A stretch of 64,000 nt of DNA from Stygiobacter sp. (GCA_006218045.1 VBWB01000016.1:1-64000), one strand, 5' to 3'; shown: positions 46,845 to 58,444, numbered from the stretch's first letter. The notes: a model not told the origin generated them from the letters alone. Numbers and translations are program-made.

Positions 46845-48394
46845 GGCAACCTCCGGCCTTGGACGAAATCTTCAGGAAAATGGCGAATGGCGCTTTGCAC
46901 CGGCAACGGCGTCAGCCCGCCCATGGCGCACAGCGAGCCATCCCGCATCACCGTGCACAGATCGTCGAGCAAGGCCATGTTGTCAGCGACGTCGATGCCG
47001 TCGACGATCTTGTCGAGCACCTCGCGCCCACGGGTGCTGCCGATGCGGCACGGCGTGCACTTGCCGCAGGATTCGACGGCGCAGAAATCCATGGCGAAGC
47101 GAGCCATATGGGCCATGCGCACGCTGTCGTCAAAGACGACGATGCCGCCATGGCCAAGCATGGCCCCGGCCTCATTCATGGATTCATAATCCGCTGAAAG
47201 CCCCAGCATGGATTCGGGGACATAGGCGCCCAAGGGGCCGCCCACCTGCACGGCGCGCAACGGACGGCCCGAGGCGGTGCCGCCGCCATAGCGATAGATC
47301 AGGTCGTGCAAGCTGACGCCGAAGGCCAGTTCGACCAAACCGCCGCGCTGGATATTGCCGGCCAGTTGGAACGGCTGGGTGCCGTGCGAGCGCCCGGCGC
47401 CGAAATCGCGGTAGAAATCGGCGCCCTTGGCCAGTACCACCGGCACCGAGGTCAGGGTGAGGACGTTGTTGACGATGGTCGGCTGGCCGAACAAGCCCTC
47501 CAGCGCCGGGATCGGCGGCTTGGCCCGGACCATGCCGCGCTTGCCTTCCAGGCTTTCCAGCATGGCGGTTTCCTCGCCGCAGACGTAAGAGCCCGCCCCC
47601 ATGCGGACTTCCAGGTGGAAGTCGTGGCCCGAGCCATGGATGTTGCGGCCCAGCCAATCCTGTTCATAAGCACGGCGGATGGCCTCGCGCAATGTCGCCA
47701 CCGCGTGCGGATATTCCGACCGCAGATAGACGTAACCCTGGCGCGCCCCCACCGCCAGGGCGGCGATGGTCATGCCCTCGATCAGCAGGAAGGGATCACC
47801 CTCGATGATCATGCGGTCGGCGAAGGTACCGCTGTCGCCTTCATCGGCGTTGCAGCAGACGAATTTTTCGCTGCCCTCGGCGTTCAGCACCGTGTTCCAC
47901 TTGATGCCGGTGGGAAAGCCGGCACCGCCGCGCCCGCGCAGGCCCGATTGCGTCACTTCCGCGACGATCTCGGCCGGGCTCAGGGTCAGGGCGCGTTCCA
48001 GCCCGGCAAAGCCGCCATGGGCGCGGTAATCCTCCACCGACAAAGGATCGATCAGGCCGCAACGGGCGAAGGTCAGCCGCTGCTGGTGCTTGAAATAGAA
48101 AATCTCCTCGGTCGGGCCGTGGCCCAGCGGATGAGGGTGACCGTCGAGAAAACCAGCGTCGAACAGTTCCGCCACCTGATCGGCGGCGACCGGACCATAG
48201 GCGACGCGGCCTTGGTTGGTGACCACCTCGACCAGCGGCTCCAGCCACAGCATGCCGCGTGAACCGTTGCGGATGATCTGCACCGGCAGACGGCGGGCTT
48301 CGGCCTCGGCGGCGATGGCGGCGGCCACCGCATCGGCCCCCACCGACAAGGCGGCGGCATCGCAGGGGACATAGAGGGTGACGGGCTTGCTCAT
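46841..48394 (-). CDS. fdsB: NAD-dependent formate dehydrogenase, beta subunit (NuoF-like diaphorase)
   Basis: A 517-residue flavoprotein that passes electrons from FdsA to NAD+. A thioredoxin-like N-terminal part (1-110) precedes the NuoF core. There GLRGRGGAGFPTG forms the NADH/FMN site, followed by CNADEGDSGTFADR and YVCGEETAMLESLEG. The C-terminal [4Fe-4S] cluster site is ESCGKCTPCRIG. The ATG at 48394 overlaps the fdsG stop. Confidence 0.95.
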   Translation of the reverse strand: MSKPVTLYVPCDAAALSVGADAVAAAIAAEAEARRLPVQIIRNGSRGMLWLEPLVEVVTNQGRVAYGPVAADQVAELFDAGFLDGHPHPLGHGPTEEIFYFKHQQRLTFARCGLIDPLSVEDYRAHGGFAGLERALTLSPAEIVAEVTQSGLRGRGGAGFPTGIKWNTVLNAEGSEKFVCCNADEGDSGTFADRMIIEGDPFLLIEGMTIAALAVGARQGYVYLRSEYPHAVATLREAIRRAYEQDWLGRNIHGSGHDFHLEVRMGAGSYVCGEETAMLESLEGKRGMVRAKPPIPALEGLFGQPTIVNNVLTLTSVPVVLAKGADFYRDFGAGRSHGTQPFQLAGNIQRGGLVELAFGVSLHDLIYRYGGGTASGRPLRAVQVGGPLGAYVPESMLGLSADYESMNEAGAMLGHGGIVVFDDSVRMAHMARFAMDFCAVESCGKCTPCRIGSTRGREVLDKIVDGIDVADNMALLDDLCTVMRDGSLCAMGGLTPLPVQSAIRHFPEDFVQGRRLP

Positions 48395-48849
48395 GCCAGG
48401 GCTCCGTCCAGACGGGCTGGGCTCAGGCGACCCAGCAGCCGGTCGTCGACCACCGCCGACGGCCCCAGGGCGCAATTGCCCAGGCAATAGACCGCCTCCA
48501 GGGTGAAGACGCCATCGCTGCCGGTTTGCCCCAGATCAAGGCCCAGCCTGCTTTTCAGATGTTCGACCAAAGTGTCGGAGCCGCGCGCCTGGCAGGCCTC
48601 GGCGACGCAGACCTTGACCACATGGCGCCCGGGGCGCGACTGGCGGAATTCATGATAGAAGCTGATGACGCCGTGGATTTCCGCCTGCGACAGGTTCAAC
48701 CCCGCCGCCAACAGCGGCACCGCCGCCTGATCCACATAGCCGAATTCTTCTTGCAAGGCGTGCAGCATGGGCAAAAGCGCGCCGCGCAAGGCGCGGTGGC
48801 TGTCAATGATGGCGCGAGCGCGCTCGGCGTTCCAGTCCACGGCTGTCAT
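48391..48849 (-). CDS. fdsG: NAD-dependent formate dehydrogenase, gamma subunit (NuoE-like)
   Basis: A 152-residue thioredoxin-like [2Fe-2S] protein. Cluster cysteines lie in VCVAEACQARG and VYCLGNCALGP, the NuoE pattern. It relays electrons with FdsB. It is the first gene of fdsG-fdsB-fdsA-fdhD-OFA and has a LysR-type site 127 bp upstream. Confidence 0.94.
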   Translation of the reverse strand: MTAVDWNAERARAIIDSHRALRGALLPMLHALQEEFGYVDQAAVPLLAAGLNLSQAEIHGVISFYHEFRQSRPGRHVVKVCVAEACQARGSDTLVEHLKSRLGLDLGQTGSDGVFTLEAVYCLGNCALGPSAVVDDRLLGRLSPARLDGALA

Positions 48850-48975
48850 CGCGCGGGGGACTCCCTGTCGGTGCTTTGGTTATGTCGGGCGCACCTTCAG
48901 GCGTCGCCAAACTATCGTTGGCCTTACCCTGAAACATTCATGACAGCGGTTTCAAATACAAAATACCCATGCTGC

Positions 48976-48992
48976 GATAGCAAATAGCTATC
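48976..48992 (-). promoter_or_regulatory. LysR-type operator before fdsG
   Basis: GATAGC and GCTATC form a 6+6-bp inverted repeat with a 5-bp centre, and contain an exact T-N11-A LysR box. It overlaps the stop of the lysR gene and faces fdsG, so it is the likely site by which that regulator controls the operon. Confidence 0.6.
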
Positions 48993-49962
48993 AACTCCCG
49001 CCCGAGCGGGTAGCTTGGGTAGCGGTCCAGGCGATGCCGTTGCGGGCCAGCGCCTCCTTGACCAGCAGGGGGATACGCGACGCCAGCTTTTCTGCCGAGG
49101 CAATGGCGGCAAGGGCTTTCGCCGCCGGCACCACCGGCGAGCGGTCGGCATAGACAATACCGACGACATAAGTGACGTCCGGCGTTACCAAGGGAAAAGC
49201 TATCAACTCTTCCGGCAGCCGCATCAATCCCAGCAACTGGCCGGGGACGATGGACGACCACGGACCGTGCTGGACGGCGGTGAAGATGTTGATCATGGAA
49301 TTGGTTTCCACCGCCGGGGCCACCTTGTGCCCGGCCATCAGGAAGGCGGCATCGGCGATGCGGCGGTTTTGCATGTCCGGGGTCAGCAGGCACAAAGGCA
49401 TCTGCGCCGCCTCGCCCCAGGTGATGTCGACGCGGCCCTGGGGGGCCTTTTGCTTGTGGGTCAGCAGGAAATAGCGCTCGGAATAAAGCGGCTGCATGCG
49501 CACGCCGGTGAGCGGCTCGTTGTCCAGATAGGTGATGCCGGCATCGAGCTCGAAATTGTCGAGGCCGCGCTGGATCTGCCGCGACGACAGCGACAGGATG
49601 GAGACGCGGATGCCGGGATGGCGGGCGGTGAACGGCGAGACCAGATGGGCGACCATGGGCAGCGCCGTGGGAATGACCCCCAGGCGCAATTGCCCCGACA
49701 ATTCCTGCCCCGGCGCCCCCAGATCCTGGACCAGGGACTCGAAATCGCCGCAGATGCGGCGGGCGTATTCCAGCACCTTCTCCCCTTCCGGGGTGAATTT
49801 AAGAAAACGGTGGCCGCGCTCGACGATGGGAACGCGCAATTCCTCTTCCAACTGGCGGATGGCGTTGGAAAGCGTCGGCTGGGCGACGTTGCACAACGCG
49901 GCGGCGCGGCCGAAATGCCGTTCCCGCGCCAGGGCCATCAGATATTGGAATTTGCGCAGCAT
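48991..49962 (-). CDS. LysR-family regulator of the formate dehydrogenase operon
   Basis: A 323-residue LysR protein. The N-terminal winged helix reads LRKFQYLMALARERHFGRAA followed by LCNVAQPTLSNAIRQLEEEL. The effector domain spans ~90-300. The ATG at 49962 has GGGG seven bases upstream; a TTG two codons earlier is less likely. Unlike many LysR genes it is co-directional with its target, 142 bp ahead of fdsG, and shares function with FdsR of other proteobacteria. The ligand is probably formate or a related acid. Confidence 0.85.
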   Translation of the reverse strand: MLRKFQYLMALARERHFGRAAALCNVAQPTLSNAIRQLEEELRVPIVERGHRFLKFTPEGEKVLEYARRICGDFESLVQDLGAPGQELSGQLRLGVIPTALPMVAHLVSPFTARHPGIRVSILSLSSRQIQRGLDNFELDAGITYLDNEPLTGVRMQPLYSERYFLLTHKQKAPQGRVDITWGEAAQMPLCLLTPDMQNRRIADAAFLMAGHKVAPAVETNSMINIFTAVQHGPWSSIVPGQLLGLMRLPEELIAFPLVTPDVTYVVGIVYADRSPVVPAAKALAAIASAEKLASRIPLLVKEALARNGIAWTATQATRSGGS

Positions 49963-49978
49963 CGCCAATCCCCAGGGT

Positions 49979-50485
49979 TCAGCGTCCCAGCAGGCCGTCG
50001 ATTTCCGCCTGAGCCATGGCCCGGTCGCCGCCGTGGATGATGCCCGAGGCGCAATCCATCAGCACTTGGGCGGCGCGCGATATGACCCGACAGTTTTCCT
50101 GCAACAATTCGACTTCGGCGCCGTCGGCGATCAGGTGATCCAGACGGTCCAGGCCGTCCAGCAGCAGGCCGTTGATCTGACCGATGGTGGCCTCGAACGG
50201 CTGACGGTACTTGGACGGCACCCGGTCATAGGCATCGATGGCCAATTGCTTGTCGGAAAAGGAAGAATCGGCAAAGTGGGATTTATAATCCTTGGGCGCC
50301 CAGGCCTTGCACTCCTCGATCATGTCCGGCATGTCCGGCAGCATGTCGAGCAGCATGACGATTTCGTTGAAGTGATTGAGATAATCGGTCGCCAACAAAG
50401 TCTGGGAACTGATGTTGGTGCCCGCGACCTTGACCCGGTATTCCTCGAATCCCGTCAACTCTTCCGGCGGAATGTCACTGTCCAC
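49979..50485 (-). CDS. Conserved-looking helical protein of unknown function
   Basis: A 168-residue cytoplasmic protein, mostly helical and acidic, with no signal or membrane segment. It has a GTG start with GGGG upstream. A striking stretch EIVMLLDMLPDMPDMIEECKAW lies near residue 50. The last third (GLDRLDHLIADGAEVELL...) looks like a helical bundle. It precedes the LysR gene by 16 bp on the same strand and may be co-transcribed with it. I do not recognise a family. Confidence 0.65.
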   Translation of the reverse strand: MDSDIPPEELTGFEEYRVKVAGTNISSQTLLATDYLNHFNEIVMLLDMLPDMPDMIEECKAWAPKDYKSHFADSSFSDKQLAIDAYDRVPSKYRQPFEATIGQINGLLLDGLDRLDHLIADGAEVELLQENCRVISRAAQVLMDCASGIIHGGDRAMAQAEIDGLLGR

Positions 50486-50565
50486 CTTGTCCCCTCTCGC
50501 AGCACTCCCCGTGGGCCACATCCTGTCCTGTTGTCGCTCACAATTCAAGCGCCCAGGTTTGTTGG

Positions 50566-51024
50566 TCAGGCCCGATGATAGGGGTGGCCCGACAAGATCG
50601 CCTGAGCCCGCCACACTTGTTCCGCCACCATGGCGCGGACCAGCATGTGCGGCCAGGTCATCGCCCCGAACGACAGCAGCAATGCCGCACGGTCGCGCAC
50701 GGCTTGGCCATGGCCATCGGCTCCGCCGATGACAAAGGCCAGATCGGCGATTCCGTCGTCGCGCCAGCGTCCCAACCGGGTGGCGAAATCCACCGAGCCC
50801 ATGGCCTTGCCGCGCTCGTCCAACGCCACCACCATGGCCTGGGGCGGCAGGGCGGCCAGCAGCAACTCGGCCTCGCGCGCCATGCGCTCGGGAATGGACA
50901 GCGGGCGCTTTTCCTCGACCTCGCGCACGGTGATGGGCGCGGTCAGGCGTTTGCAATATTGGTTGAACAGGTCAAGCTCGGGACCGGGTTTGACCCGGCC
51001 CACGGCAGCCAGCCACAGGCGCAA
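50566..51024 (-). CDS. rlmH: 23S rRNA pseudouridine-1915 N3-methyltransferase
   Basis: A 152-residue SPOUT methyltransferase. The family pattern is complete: a start RLWLAAVGRVKPG, MVVALDERGKAMGSVDFA in the middle, the AFVIGGADGHG knot loop and the C-terminal MTWPHMLVRAMVAEQVWRA followed by YHRA. Only a TTG (51024), eight bases after AGGGG, fits the family start; no ATG or GTG is in frame nearby. It lies 10 bp after rsfS, the usual neighbour. Confidence 0.93.
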   Translation of the reverse strand: MRLWLAAVGRVKPGPELDLFNQYCKRLTAPITVREVEEKRPLSIPERMAREAELLLAALPPQAMVVALDERGKAMGSVDFATRLGRWRDDGIADLAFVIGGADGHGQAVRDRAALLLSFGAMTWPHMLVRAMVAEQVWRAQAILSGHPYHRA

Positions 51025-51034
51025 GATCGCGCCC

Positions 51035-51376
51035 CTAAAATGCGCGCGCTTCCGGCCGGGCGACGCCCCACATCTTTTCCAGATTGTAGAAGGCGCGAAC
51101 CTCGGGACGGAACAGGTGGATGATGATGTCGCCGGCATCGATCAGAACCCAGTCGCATTGGGGCATACCCTCGACGGCGACCGGTTGGCCGGCATGTTTC
51201 AGCTTTTCCATCAGGTGATCGGCCATGGCCCCCACCTGGCGGCTGGAATTGCCGGTGGCGATGACCATATGGTCGGCCATGCTGGTCTTGCCGCGCAGGT
51301 CCACCACCGAGATATCCTCGGCCTTGCCGTCGTCCAACGACGTGTACACCAGCGAAACCAGCTCTTCCGCCGTCAA
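51035..51376 (-). CDS. rsfS: Ribosomal silencing factor RsfS
   Basis: A 113-residue RsfS/Iojap protein that binds L14 and blocks subunit joining in slow growth. The core KAEDISVVDLRGKTSMADHMVIA is diagnostic, followed by GMPQCDWVLIDAGDIIIHLF. The TTG at 51376 is the first usual start codon. However, an AAGGAG overlapping the nadD stop sits seven bases before an in-frame ATT (51403), and the intervening nine codons read like the natural RsfS N-terminus. The real start may therefore be the rare ATT, or CTG at 51400. Confidence 0.92.
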   Translation of the reverse strand: MTAEELVSLVYTSLDDGKAEDISVVDLRGKTSMADHMVIATGNSSRQVGAMADHLMEKLKHAGQPVAVEGMPQCDWVLIDAGDIIIHLFRPEVRAFYNLEKMWGVARPEARAF

Positions 51377-51407
51377 GGCAGCGGATTTAGGTCGGGGCAG
51401 AATCGGT

Positions 51408-52016
51408 TTACTCCTTCAAATGTGCAGCACGAAGCGCCGTAGCTGAAGCGGGGTGCAGGCGGGTGTGCAAAAACACCCAGGCCGGCGGTTGATGGGCGGC
51501 CAGACCGTAAGCTTTGGTCGCTTTTTGTCGATAAGCGGCCATGAAACGGGCGGCGGGCGCGGCCAATGCCTTGCGAGAATAGGGAGAGCGCGCCAAAATC
51601 GCAATGGGTACCAGGGCGAAGATGCGTTTCCACTGCCGCCAGCGGCTCATCTGCGCCAGATTGTCGGCCCCCATCAGCCAGACGAAGCGGGCCTTGGGGA
51701 AGCGGCGGCGCAGCTTGTCCAAGGTGTGGGCGGAATAGGTGGTGCCCAAGCGCGCTTCCAGGCCGGTGGCGATCAGGCGCGGATGGCCGGCCAACACCCG
51801 ATTGGCCCAATCCAGACGCTGGGCCTGGGGCGCCATGTCGGCCACCGGCTTCAACGGGTTCTGCGGACTGACCAACAGCCACACCTGATCCAGGCGCAAA
51901 CGCTTGAGGGCGGTTTCCGCCACGTGGCGATGGCCGCCATGGGCGGGGTTGAACGACCCGCCCAACAGGCCGATGCGCACGGCGCGGTTATCCCCCCACG
52001 GGCTGGGCTCATGCAT
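51408..52016 (-). CDS. nadD: Nicotinate-nucleotide adenylyltransferase
   Basis: A 202-residue nucleotidyltransferase for NAD synthesis. The ATP site is GLLGGSFNPAHGGHRH, and the C-terminal ARSPYSRKAL region recalls the SxxxxR signature. ATP, nicotinate mononucleotide and magnesium are the expected ligands. It lies 3 bp after proA and before rsfS, as in related genomes. Confidence 0.94.
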   Translation of the reverse strand: MHEPSPWGDNRAVRIGLLGGSFNPAHGGHRHVAETALKRLRLDQVWLLVSPQNPLKPVADMAPQAQRLDWANRVLAGHPRLIATGLEARLGTTYSAHTLDKLRRRFPKARFVWLMGADNLAQMSRWRQWKRIFALVPIAILARSPYSRKALAAPAARFMAAYRQKATKAYGLAAHQPPAWVFLHTRLHPASATALRAAHLKE

Positions 52017-52019
52017 GGT

Positions 52020-53282
52020 TCAGCCGGGCCGGGTCTGGCCCGAGCCCAGCACCTTGTACTTGAAGGTGCACAATTGCTCGATCCCGACCGGGCCGCGCGC
52101 ATGCATGCGCCCGGTGGAAATACCGATTTCCGCCCCCATGCCGAACTCGCCGCCATCGGCGAACTGAGTCGAGGCGTTCCAGCAGACGATGGCCGAGTCG
52201 CAACCGTTCAAGAACGCTTCCGCCGTCACCGGGTTGGCGGTGATGATGGCTTCGGTGTGCTGGCTGGAATGGCGGTTGATGTGGTCGATGGCGCCTTGGA
52301 CACCGTCCACCAGCTTCACCGAGATGATGGAATCCAGATATTCGGTGTCCCAATCCTCATCCGTTGCGGCGATGACGCGGGCGTCGACGTCCCGGGTGGC
52401 GGCGTCGCCGCGCACCTCGCAGCCAGCCTCCAGCAGCATGGTCACCAGGGGGGCCAGATGGCTGGCGGCAACGGCGCCGTCGACCAGCAGGGTCTCGGTC
52501 GAACCGCAAACGCCGGTGCGGCGCAGCTTGGCGTTTTTCACCACCACCAACGCCATGGCCAGATCGGCATCCTTGTCCACATAGGTGTGGCAGATGCCTT
52601 CCAGATGCTGGAACAACGGCACCTTGCTTTCCGCCTTGACCCGGGCCACCAGGCCCTTGCCGCCCCTGGGGACGATGACGTCGATATGCTTGTCCATGGT
52701 CAGCATCACGCCGACCGCCGCCCGGTCGGTAATCGGCACCATCTGCACCGCATCCTCGGGCAGGCCAGCGGCACGGATGCCGGCGCGCAAGGCCGCCATG
52801 ATGGCGGTGGCGGAATGAATGCTTTCCGAGCCGCCGCGCAAGATGGCGGCATTGCCCGATTTCAGGCACAGGGCGGCGGCGTCGGCGGTGACGTTGGGCC
52901 GGCTTTCATAGATGATGCCGATGACGCCCAAGGGCACGGCGACGCGCTCGATATGCAGGCCGTTGGGGCGGTCCCACTCGGCCAGCACGCGGCCCACCGG
53001 ATCGGGCAGCGTCGCCACCTCTTCCAGCCCCTTGGCCATGGCCTCGATGCGCTTGTCGTCCAGCATCAGCCGATCGAGCATGGCCGCGCTCAGACCCTTG
53101 GCCGCGCCGGCGGCCATGTCCTGGCCGTTGGCGGCGGCGATGGCCGGCGCGGCGGCGCGCAAGGCGGCGGCGGCTTGCCGCAAGGCGGCGGCCTTGGCGC
53201 TGTCGGGCGCCTGCGCCAGCAAGCGGGCGGCGGCACGGGCGCGCTCGCCCAGGTCATGCATCAGGGTTTGAATATCGGTCAT
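52020..53282 (-). CDS. proA: Gamma-glutamyl phosphate reductase
   Basis: A 420-residue NADPH-dependent enzyme of proline synthesis. The nucleophilic cysteine lies in [12 protein letters not shown], and the nucleotide-binding [10 protein letters not shown] and PRGGKGLV segments are present. The ATG at 53282 begins [19 protein letters not shown], as expected. It overlaps by 4 bp (ATGA) the stop of a small CcdA-like gene, so proA may depend on that gene's translation. Confidence 0.95.
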   Translation of the reverse strand: MTDIQTLMHDLGERARAAARLLAQAPDSAKAAALRQAAAALRAAAPAIAAANGQDMAAGAAKGLSAAMLDRLMLDDKRIEAMAKGLEEVATLPDPVGRVLAEWDRPNGLHIERVAVPLGVIGIIYESRPNVTADAAALCLKSGNAAILRGGSESIHSATAIMAALRAGIRAAGLPEDAVQMVPITDRAAVGVMLTMDKHIDVIVPRGGKGLVARVKAESKVPLFQHLEGICHTYVDKDADLAMALVVVKNAKLRRTGVCGSTETLLVDGAVAASHLAPLVTMLLEAGCEVRGDAATRDVDARVIAATDEDWDTEYLDSIISVKLVDGVQGAIDHINRHSSQHTEAIITANPVTAEAFLNGCDSAIVCWNASTQFADGGEFGMGAEIGISTGRMHARGPVGIEQLCTFKYKVLGSGQTRPG

Positions 53283-53455
53283 CGTTTTGTTTCCACTAGA
53301 GAAACTGTGTGTTTCGGGTTGAACTTCGCCAAGGGCAAGCCGTGTTTCTGGACATATTCGTTGGAAGACAGCAAGGCGTCGAGATTTTCCCGAACCCAAA
53401 CCGCCGCATTATCCGACCTATTGCCCTGACTTACTTTGGGTTCAAATTTCGACAC
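53279..53455 (-). CDS. Small CcdA-antitoxin-like protein, no toxin partner seen
   Basis: A 58-residue frame whose residues 20-45 ([20 protein letters not shown] then LPLAKF) match the toxin-binding C-terminal motif of CcdA antitoxins (N-x-A-...-N-...-HGLPL). The ribbon-helix-helix DNA-binding part is absent. The GTG at 53455 has GGTGGAG upstream; the frame also opens earlier from a GTG inside the neighbouring repeat (53515). GC content is visibly lower than in flanking genes. It ends in a 4-bp overlap with proA. It may be an orphan antitoxin or a captured fragment. Confidence 0.55.
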   Translation of the reverse strand: MSKFEPKVSQGNRSDNAAVWVRENLDALLSSNEYVQKHGLPLAKFNPKHTVSLVETKR

Positions 53456-53501
53456 GGCGATAGACTCCACCTCATGTTCGTCGCCCAGCGGAAAGCAAAT
53501 T

Positions 53502-53598
53502 AACCACAGAGACACAGAGGCACAGAGAGGTCTGCCAGAAATGAAGTGAAGAGGTCATCACGGTGACGTTCTCTCTGTGCCTCTGTGTCTCTGTGGTT
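53502..53598. repeat. Long-arm palindromic element 'ACCACAGAGACACAGAG', copy 2
   Basis: A 97-bp element with ~28-bp inverted terminal arms almost identical to those at 32168-32263 but with a different ~40-bp centre. It lies between proB and the CcdA-like gene, splitting what is normally a compact proB-proA pair. On RNA it would fold into a long hairpin that could reduce read-through. Confidence 0.85.
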
Positions 53599-53613
53599 CT
53601 ATAGAAACCGACG

Positions 53614-56065
<2,452 letters not shown>

Positions 56066-56093
56066 CTAAAACCCATGCGCAGGAAACGGCTGA

Positions 56094-56363
56094 TTATTCA
56101 GCGGCTTCCGGCAGCGGCTCGACGCACACGAAGGTGCGGCCTTCGGCCTTGTGACGGAACACGACCTTGCCGGTTTCCTTGGCGAACAAGGTGTGATCCT
56201 TGCCCATGCCGACATTGGCGCCGGGATAGAACTTGGTGCCGCGCTGACGGACCAGGATGTTGCCCGGAATCACGACTTCGCCGCCGAACTTCTTTACGCC
56301 CAGTCGCTGGCCGTCAGAATCGCGACCGTTGCGGGACGAGCCACCAGCCTTTTTATGAGCCAT
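56094..56363 (-). CDS. rpmA: 50S ribosomal protein L27
   Basis: An 89-residue L27 beginning [20 protein letters not shown], the universal start that reaches the peptidyl-transferase centre. It continues with [23 protein letters not shown]. No N-terminal propeptide as in Firmicutes is present. It lies 27 bp after rplU. Confidence 0.98.
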   Translation of the reverse strand: MAHKKAGGSSRNGRDSDGQRLGVKKFGGEVVIPGNILVRQRGTKFYPGANVGMGKDHTLFAKETGKVVFRHKAEGRTFVCVEPLPEAAE

Positions 56364-56390
56364 GGTATTACTTCCTTACTCAGACCGGGA

Positions 56391-56693
56391 TCAGCCGGCG
56401 GTGATGTCGGTGATGCGCAGGATGGTGATATCCTGGCGGTGGCCGTTCTTACGGCGCGAGCTTTGACGGCGGCGCTTCTTGAACACGATCAGCTTGGGGC
56501 CACGGGCCTGGGCGACCACTTCGGCGACAACCTTGGCGCCGTCCACCAGCGGGGCACCGATCTTTTCGCCGACCATCAGCACCTGGTCAAGCACAACCGA
56601 ACCACCGGCCTCGCCGGCCAGCTTTTCGACGCGGATCACGTCGCCGTTGGCGACCTTGTACTGCTTACCGCCGGTCTGAATGACTGCGAACAT
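56391..56693 (-). CDS. rplU: 50S ribosomal protein L21
   Basis: A 100-residue L21 beginning [14 protein letters not shown], with the basic [17 protein letters not shown] block that contacts 23S rRNA. The ATG at 56693 is preferred over an adjacent GTG because AGGA lies seven bases ahead. It is first in rplU-rpmA. The 206-bp gap upstream contains only the ahcY terminator and a leader. Confidence 0.97.
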   Translation of the reverse strand: MFAVIQTGGKQYKVANGDVIRVEKLAGEAGGSVVLDQVLMVGEKIGAPLVDGAKVVAEVVAQARGPKLIVFKKRRRQSSRRKNGHRQDITILRITDITAG

Positions 56694-56857
56694 CACGACT
56701 TCCTACCGCAAAAATGAACTTGCGCGCCACGAAATACCCGGCGCGAGAGGGCGCAACTATACTCGGGTCGAAACCAGAGTCAAGCACTCAAACTCATCAA
56801 TCGTCACGCTCGGGCAACGACCGAACCCGGCCCAAATCCCCCCGGGCCGAGACGACA

Positions 56858-56885
56858 ATCCCCCGCCCATTCCTGGGCGGGGGAT
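56858..56885 (-). terminator. Hairpin terminator after ahcY
   Basis: A perfect 12-bp stem ATCCCCCGCCCA / TGGGCGGGGGAT with loop TTCC begins 14 bp after the ahcY stop. On the minus strand the following bases are TTGTC, only a weak T run. Confidence 0.65.
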
Positions 56886-56899
56886 GCCGGCAAAACCGC

Positions 56900-58297
56900 T
56901 TAGTAGCGATAGGTTTCCGGCTTGAACGGACCTTCCACCGCGACGCCGATATACTCGGACTGCTTGGCGTTCAGCTTGGTCAGGCTGGCGCCCAGCTTGG
57001 CCAGATGCAGGGCGGCGACCTTCTCGTCCAGGTGCTTGGGCAGCACATAGACGCTCTTGGCGTACTTGCCGTCGGCGTTGTTGGCGAACAGCTCGATCTG
57101 GGCCAGCACCTGGTTGGTGAACGACGCCGACATGACGAAGCTGGGGTGACCGGTGGCGCAGCCCAGGTTGACCAGACGGCCTTCGGCCAGCAGCAGGATG
57201 CGCTTGCCATCGGGGAAACCGATTTCGTCGACCTGCGGCTTGATGTTGTTCCACTTGAAGTTCTTCAGACCGGCGACCTGAATTTCGCTGTCGAAGTGGC
57301 CGATATTGCAGACGATGGCGCGATCCTTCATGGCGCGCATGTGATCGACGGTGATCACGTCCACGTTGCCGGTGGTGGTGACGAAGATGTCGCCGCGCGG
57401 GGCGGCTTCTTCCATGGTCAACACCTCATAGCCTTCCATGCAGGCCTGAAGAGCGCAGATGGGGTCGATTTCGGTGACGATGACGCGGCAGCCCTGCGAC
57501 GCCAAGCTCTCGGCCGAGCCCTTGCCCACATCGCCGAAACCGGCGACCACGGCGACCTTGCCGGCCAGCATGACGTCGGTGGCGCGGCGGATGCCGTCGA
57601 CCAGCGATTCACGGCAGCCATACTTGTTGTCGAACTTGGACTTGGTCACCGAATCGTTGACGTTGATGGCCGGCCACAACAAGGTGCCCTTCTTTTCCAT
57701 CTCGTACAGACGATGCACGCCGGTGGTGGTTTCCTCGGTGACGCCACGGATGGCAACGCCGTTGCGGGTATAGAAGGTCGGATCGGTTTCCAGCTTCTTC
57801 TTGATGGAAGCGAACAGAACCTCTTCTTCCTCGCAGGTCGGGTTGACCAGGACCGACAGATCCTTTTCGGCGCGCATGCCCAGATGGATCAGCAAAGTGG
57901 CGTCGCCGCCGTCATCCAGGATCATGTTGGGGCAACCGCCGTCGGCCCATTCAAAAATGCGATGGGTGTAGTCCCAATACTCTTCCAAGCTCTCGCCCTT
58001 GACGGCGAACACCGGGATACCGGCCTCGGCGATGGCGGCAGCAGCGTGGTCCTGGGTCGAGAAGATGTTGCACGACGCCCAGCGGATGTCGGCGCCCAAG
58101 GCCTGCAAGGTCTCGATCAGCACGCCGGTCTGGATGGTCATGTGCAGGCTGCCGGCGATGCGGGCGCCCTTCAACGGCTGGCTGGGGCCGAATTCCGCGC
58201 GGGTGGCCATCAGACCGGGCATCTCGGATTCGGCGATGTCCAGTTCCTTGCGGCCCCAAGCGGCCAAGCCGATATCGGCAACCTTATAATCAGTCAT
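56900..58297 (-). CDS. ahcY: S-adenosylhomocysteinase
   Basis: A 465-residue NAD-dependent enzyme that splits S-adenosylhomocysteine into homocysteine and adenosine, clearing the product of methyl transfer. The NAD loop is [14 protein letters not shown]. The [19 protein letters not shown] and [12 protein letters not shown] segments and the C-terminal KPETYRY are diagnostic. It carries the ~35-residue insert typical of bacterial and plant forms. A palindromic site lies 73 bp upstream, suggesting control by SAH or methionine status. Confidence 0.97.
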   Translation of the reverse strand: MTDYKVADIGLAAWGRKELDIAESEMPGLMATRAEFGPSQPLKGARIAGSLHMTIQTGVLIETLQALGADIRWASCNIFSTQDHAAAAIAEAGIPVFAVKGESLEEYWDYTHRIFEWADGGCPNMILDDGGDATLLIHLGMRAEKDLSVLVNPTCEEEEVLFASIKKKLETDPTFYTRNGVAIRGVTEETTTGVHRLYEMEKKGTLLWPAINVNDSVTKSKFDNKYGCRESLVDGIRRATDVMLAGKVAVVAGFGDVGKGSAESLASQGCRVIVTEIDPICALQACMEGYEVLTMEEAAPRGDIFVTTTGNVDVITVDHMRAMKDRAIVCNIGHFDSEIQVAGLKNFKWNNIKPQVDEIGFPDGKRILLLAEGRLVNLGCATGHPSFVMSASFTNQVLAQIELFANNADGKYAKSVYVLPKHLDEKVAALHLAKLGASLTKLNAKQSEYIGVAVEGPFKPETYRY

Positions 58298-58369
58298 GAC
58301 GGTCCCTTGCCTTTCGCTGGGTTTACATGGTCACGGGTTTTATCAGGGGTTCCGACAAAACGCAACACC

Positions 58370-58389
58370 ACATAAAGATATCTTTATGT
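58370..58389 (-). promoter_or_regulatory. 20-bp perfect palindrome upstream of ahcY, SahR-like operator
   Basis: The half-site ACATAAAGAT is followed at once by its complement, giving a 20-bp perfect palindrome 73 bp before ahcY. It closely resembles the operators described for the ArsR-family regulator SahR, which senses S-adenosylhomocysteine. No sahR gene is in the window. Confidence 0.6.
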
Positions 58390-58417
58390 CGGCATGAGAC
58401 TTTAAGCCCGCGCAAAC

Positions 58418-58444
58418 AAAAACCCCCGCCGGTGCCGGCGGGGG
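58418..58444 (-). terminator. Rho-independent terminator of pckG
   Basis: A perfect 10-bp stem CCCCCGCCGG / CCGGCGGGGG lies 21 bp after the pckG stop. On the minus strand it is followed by TTTTTGTTT, a strong U tract. Confidence 0.9.
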
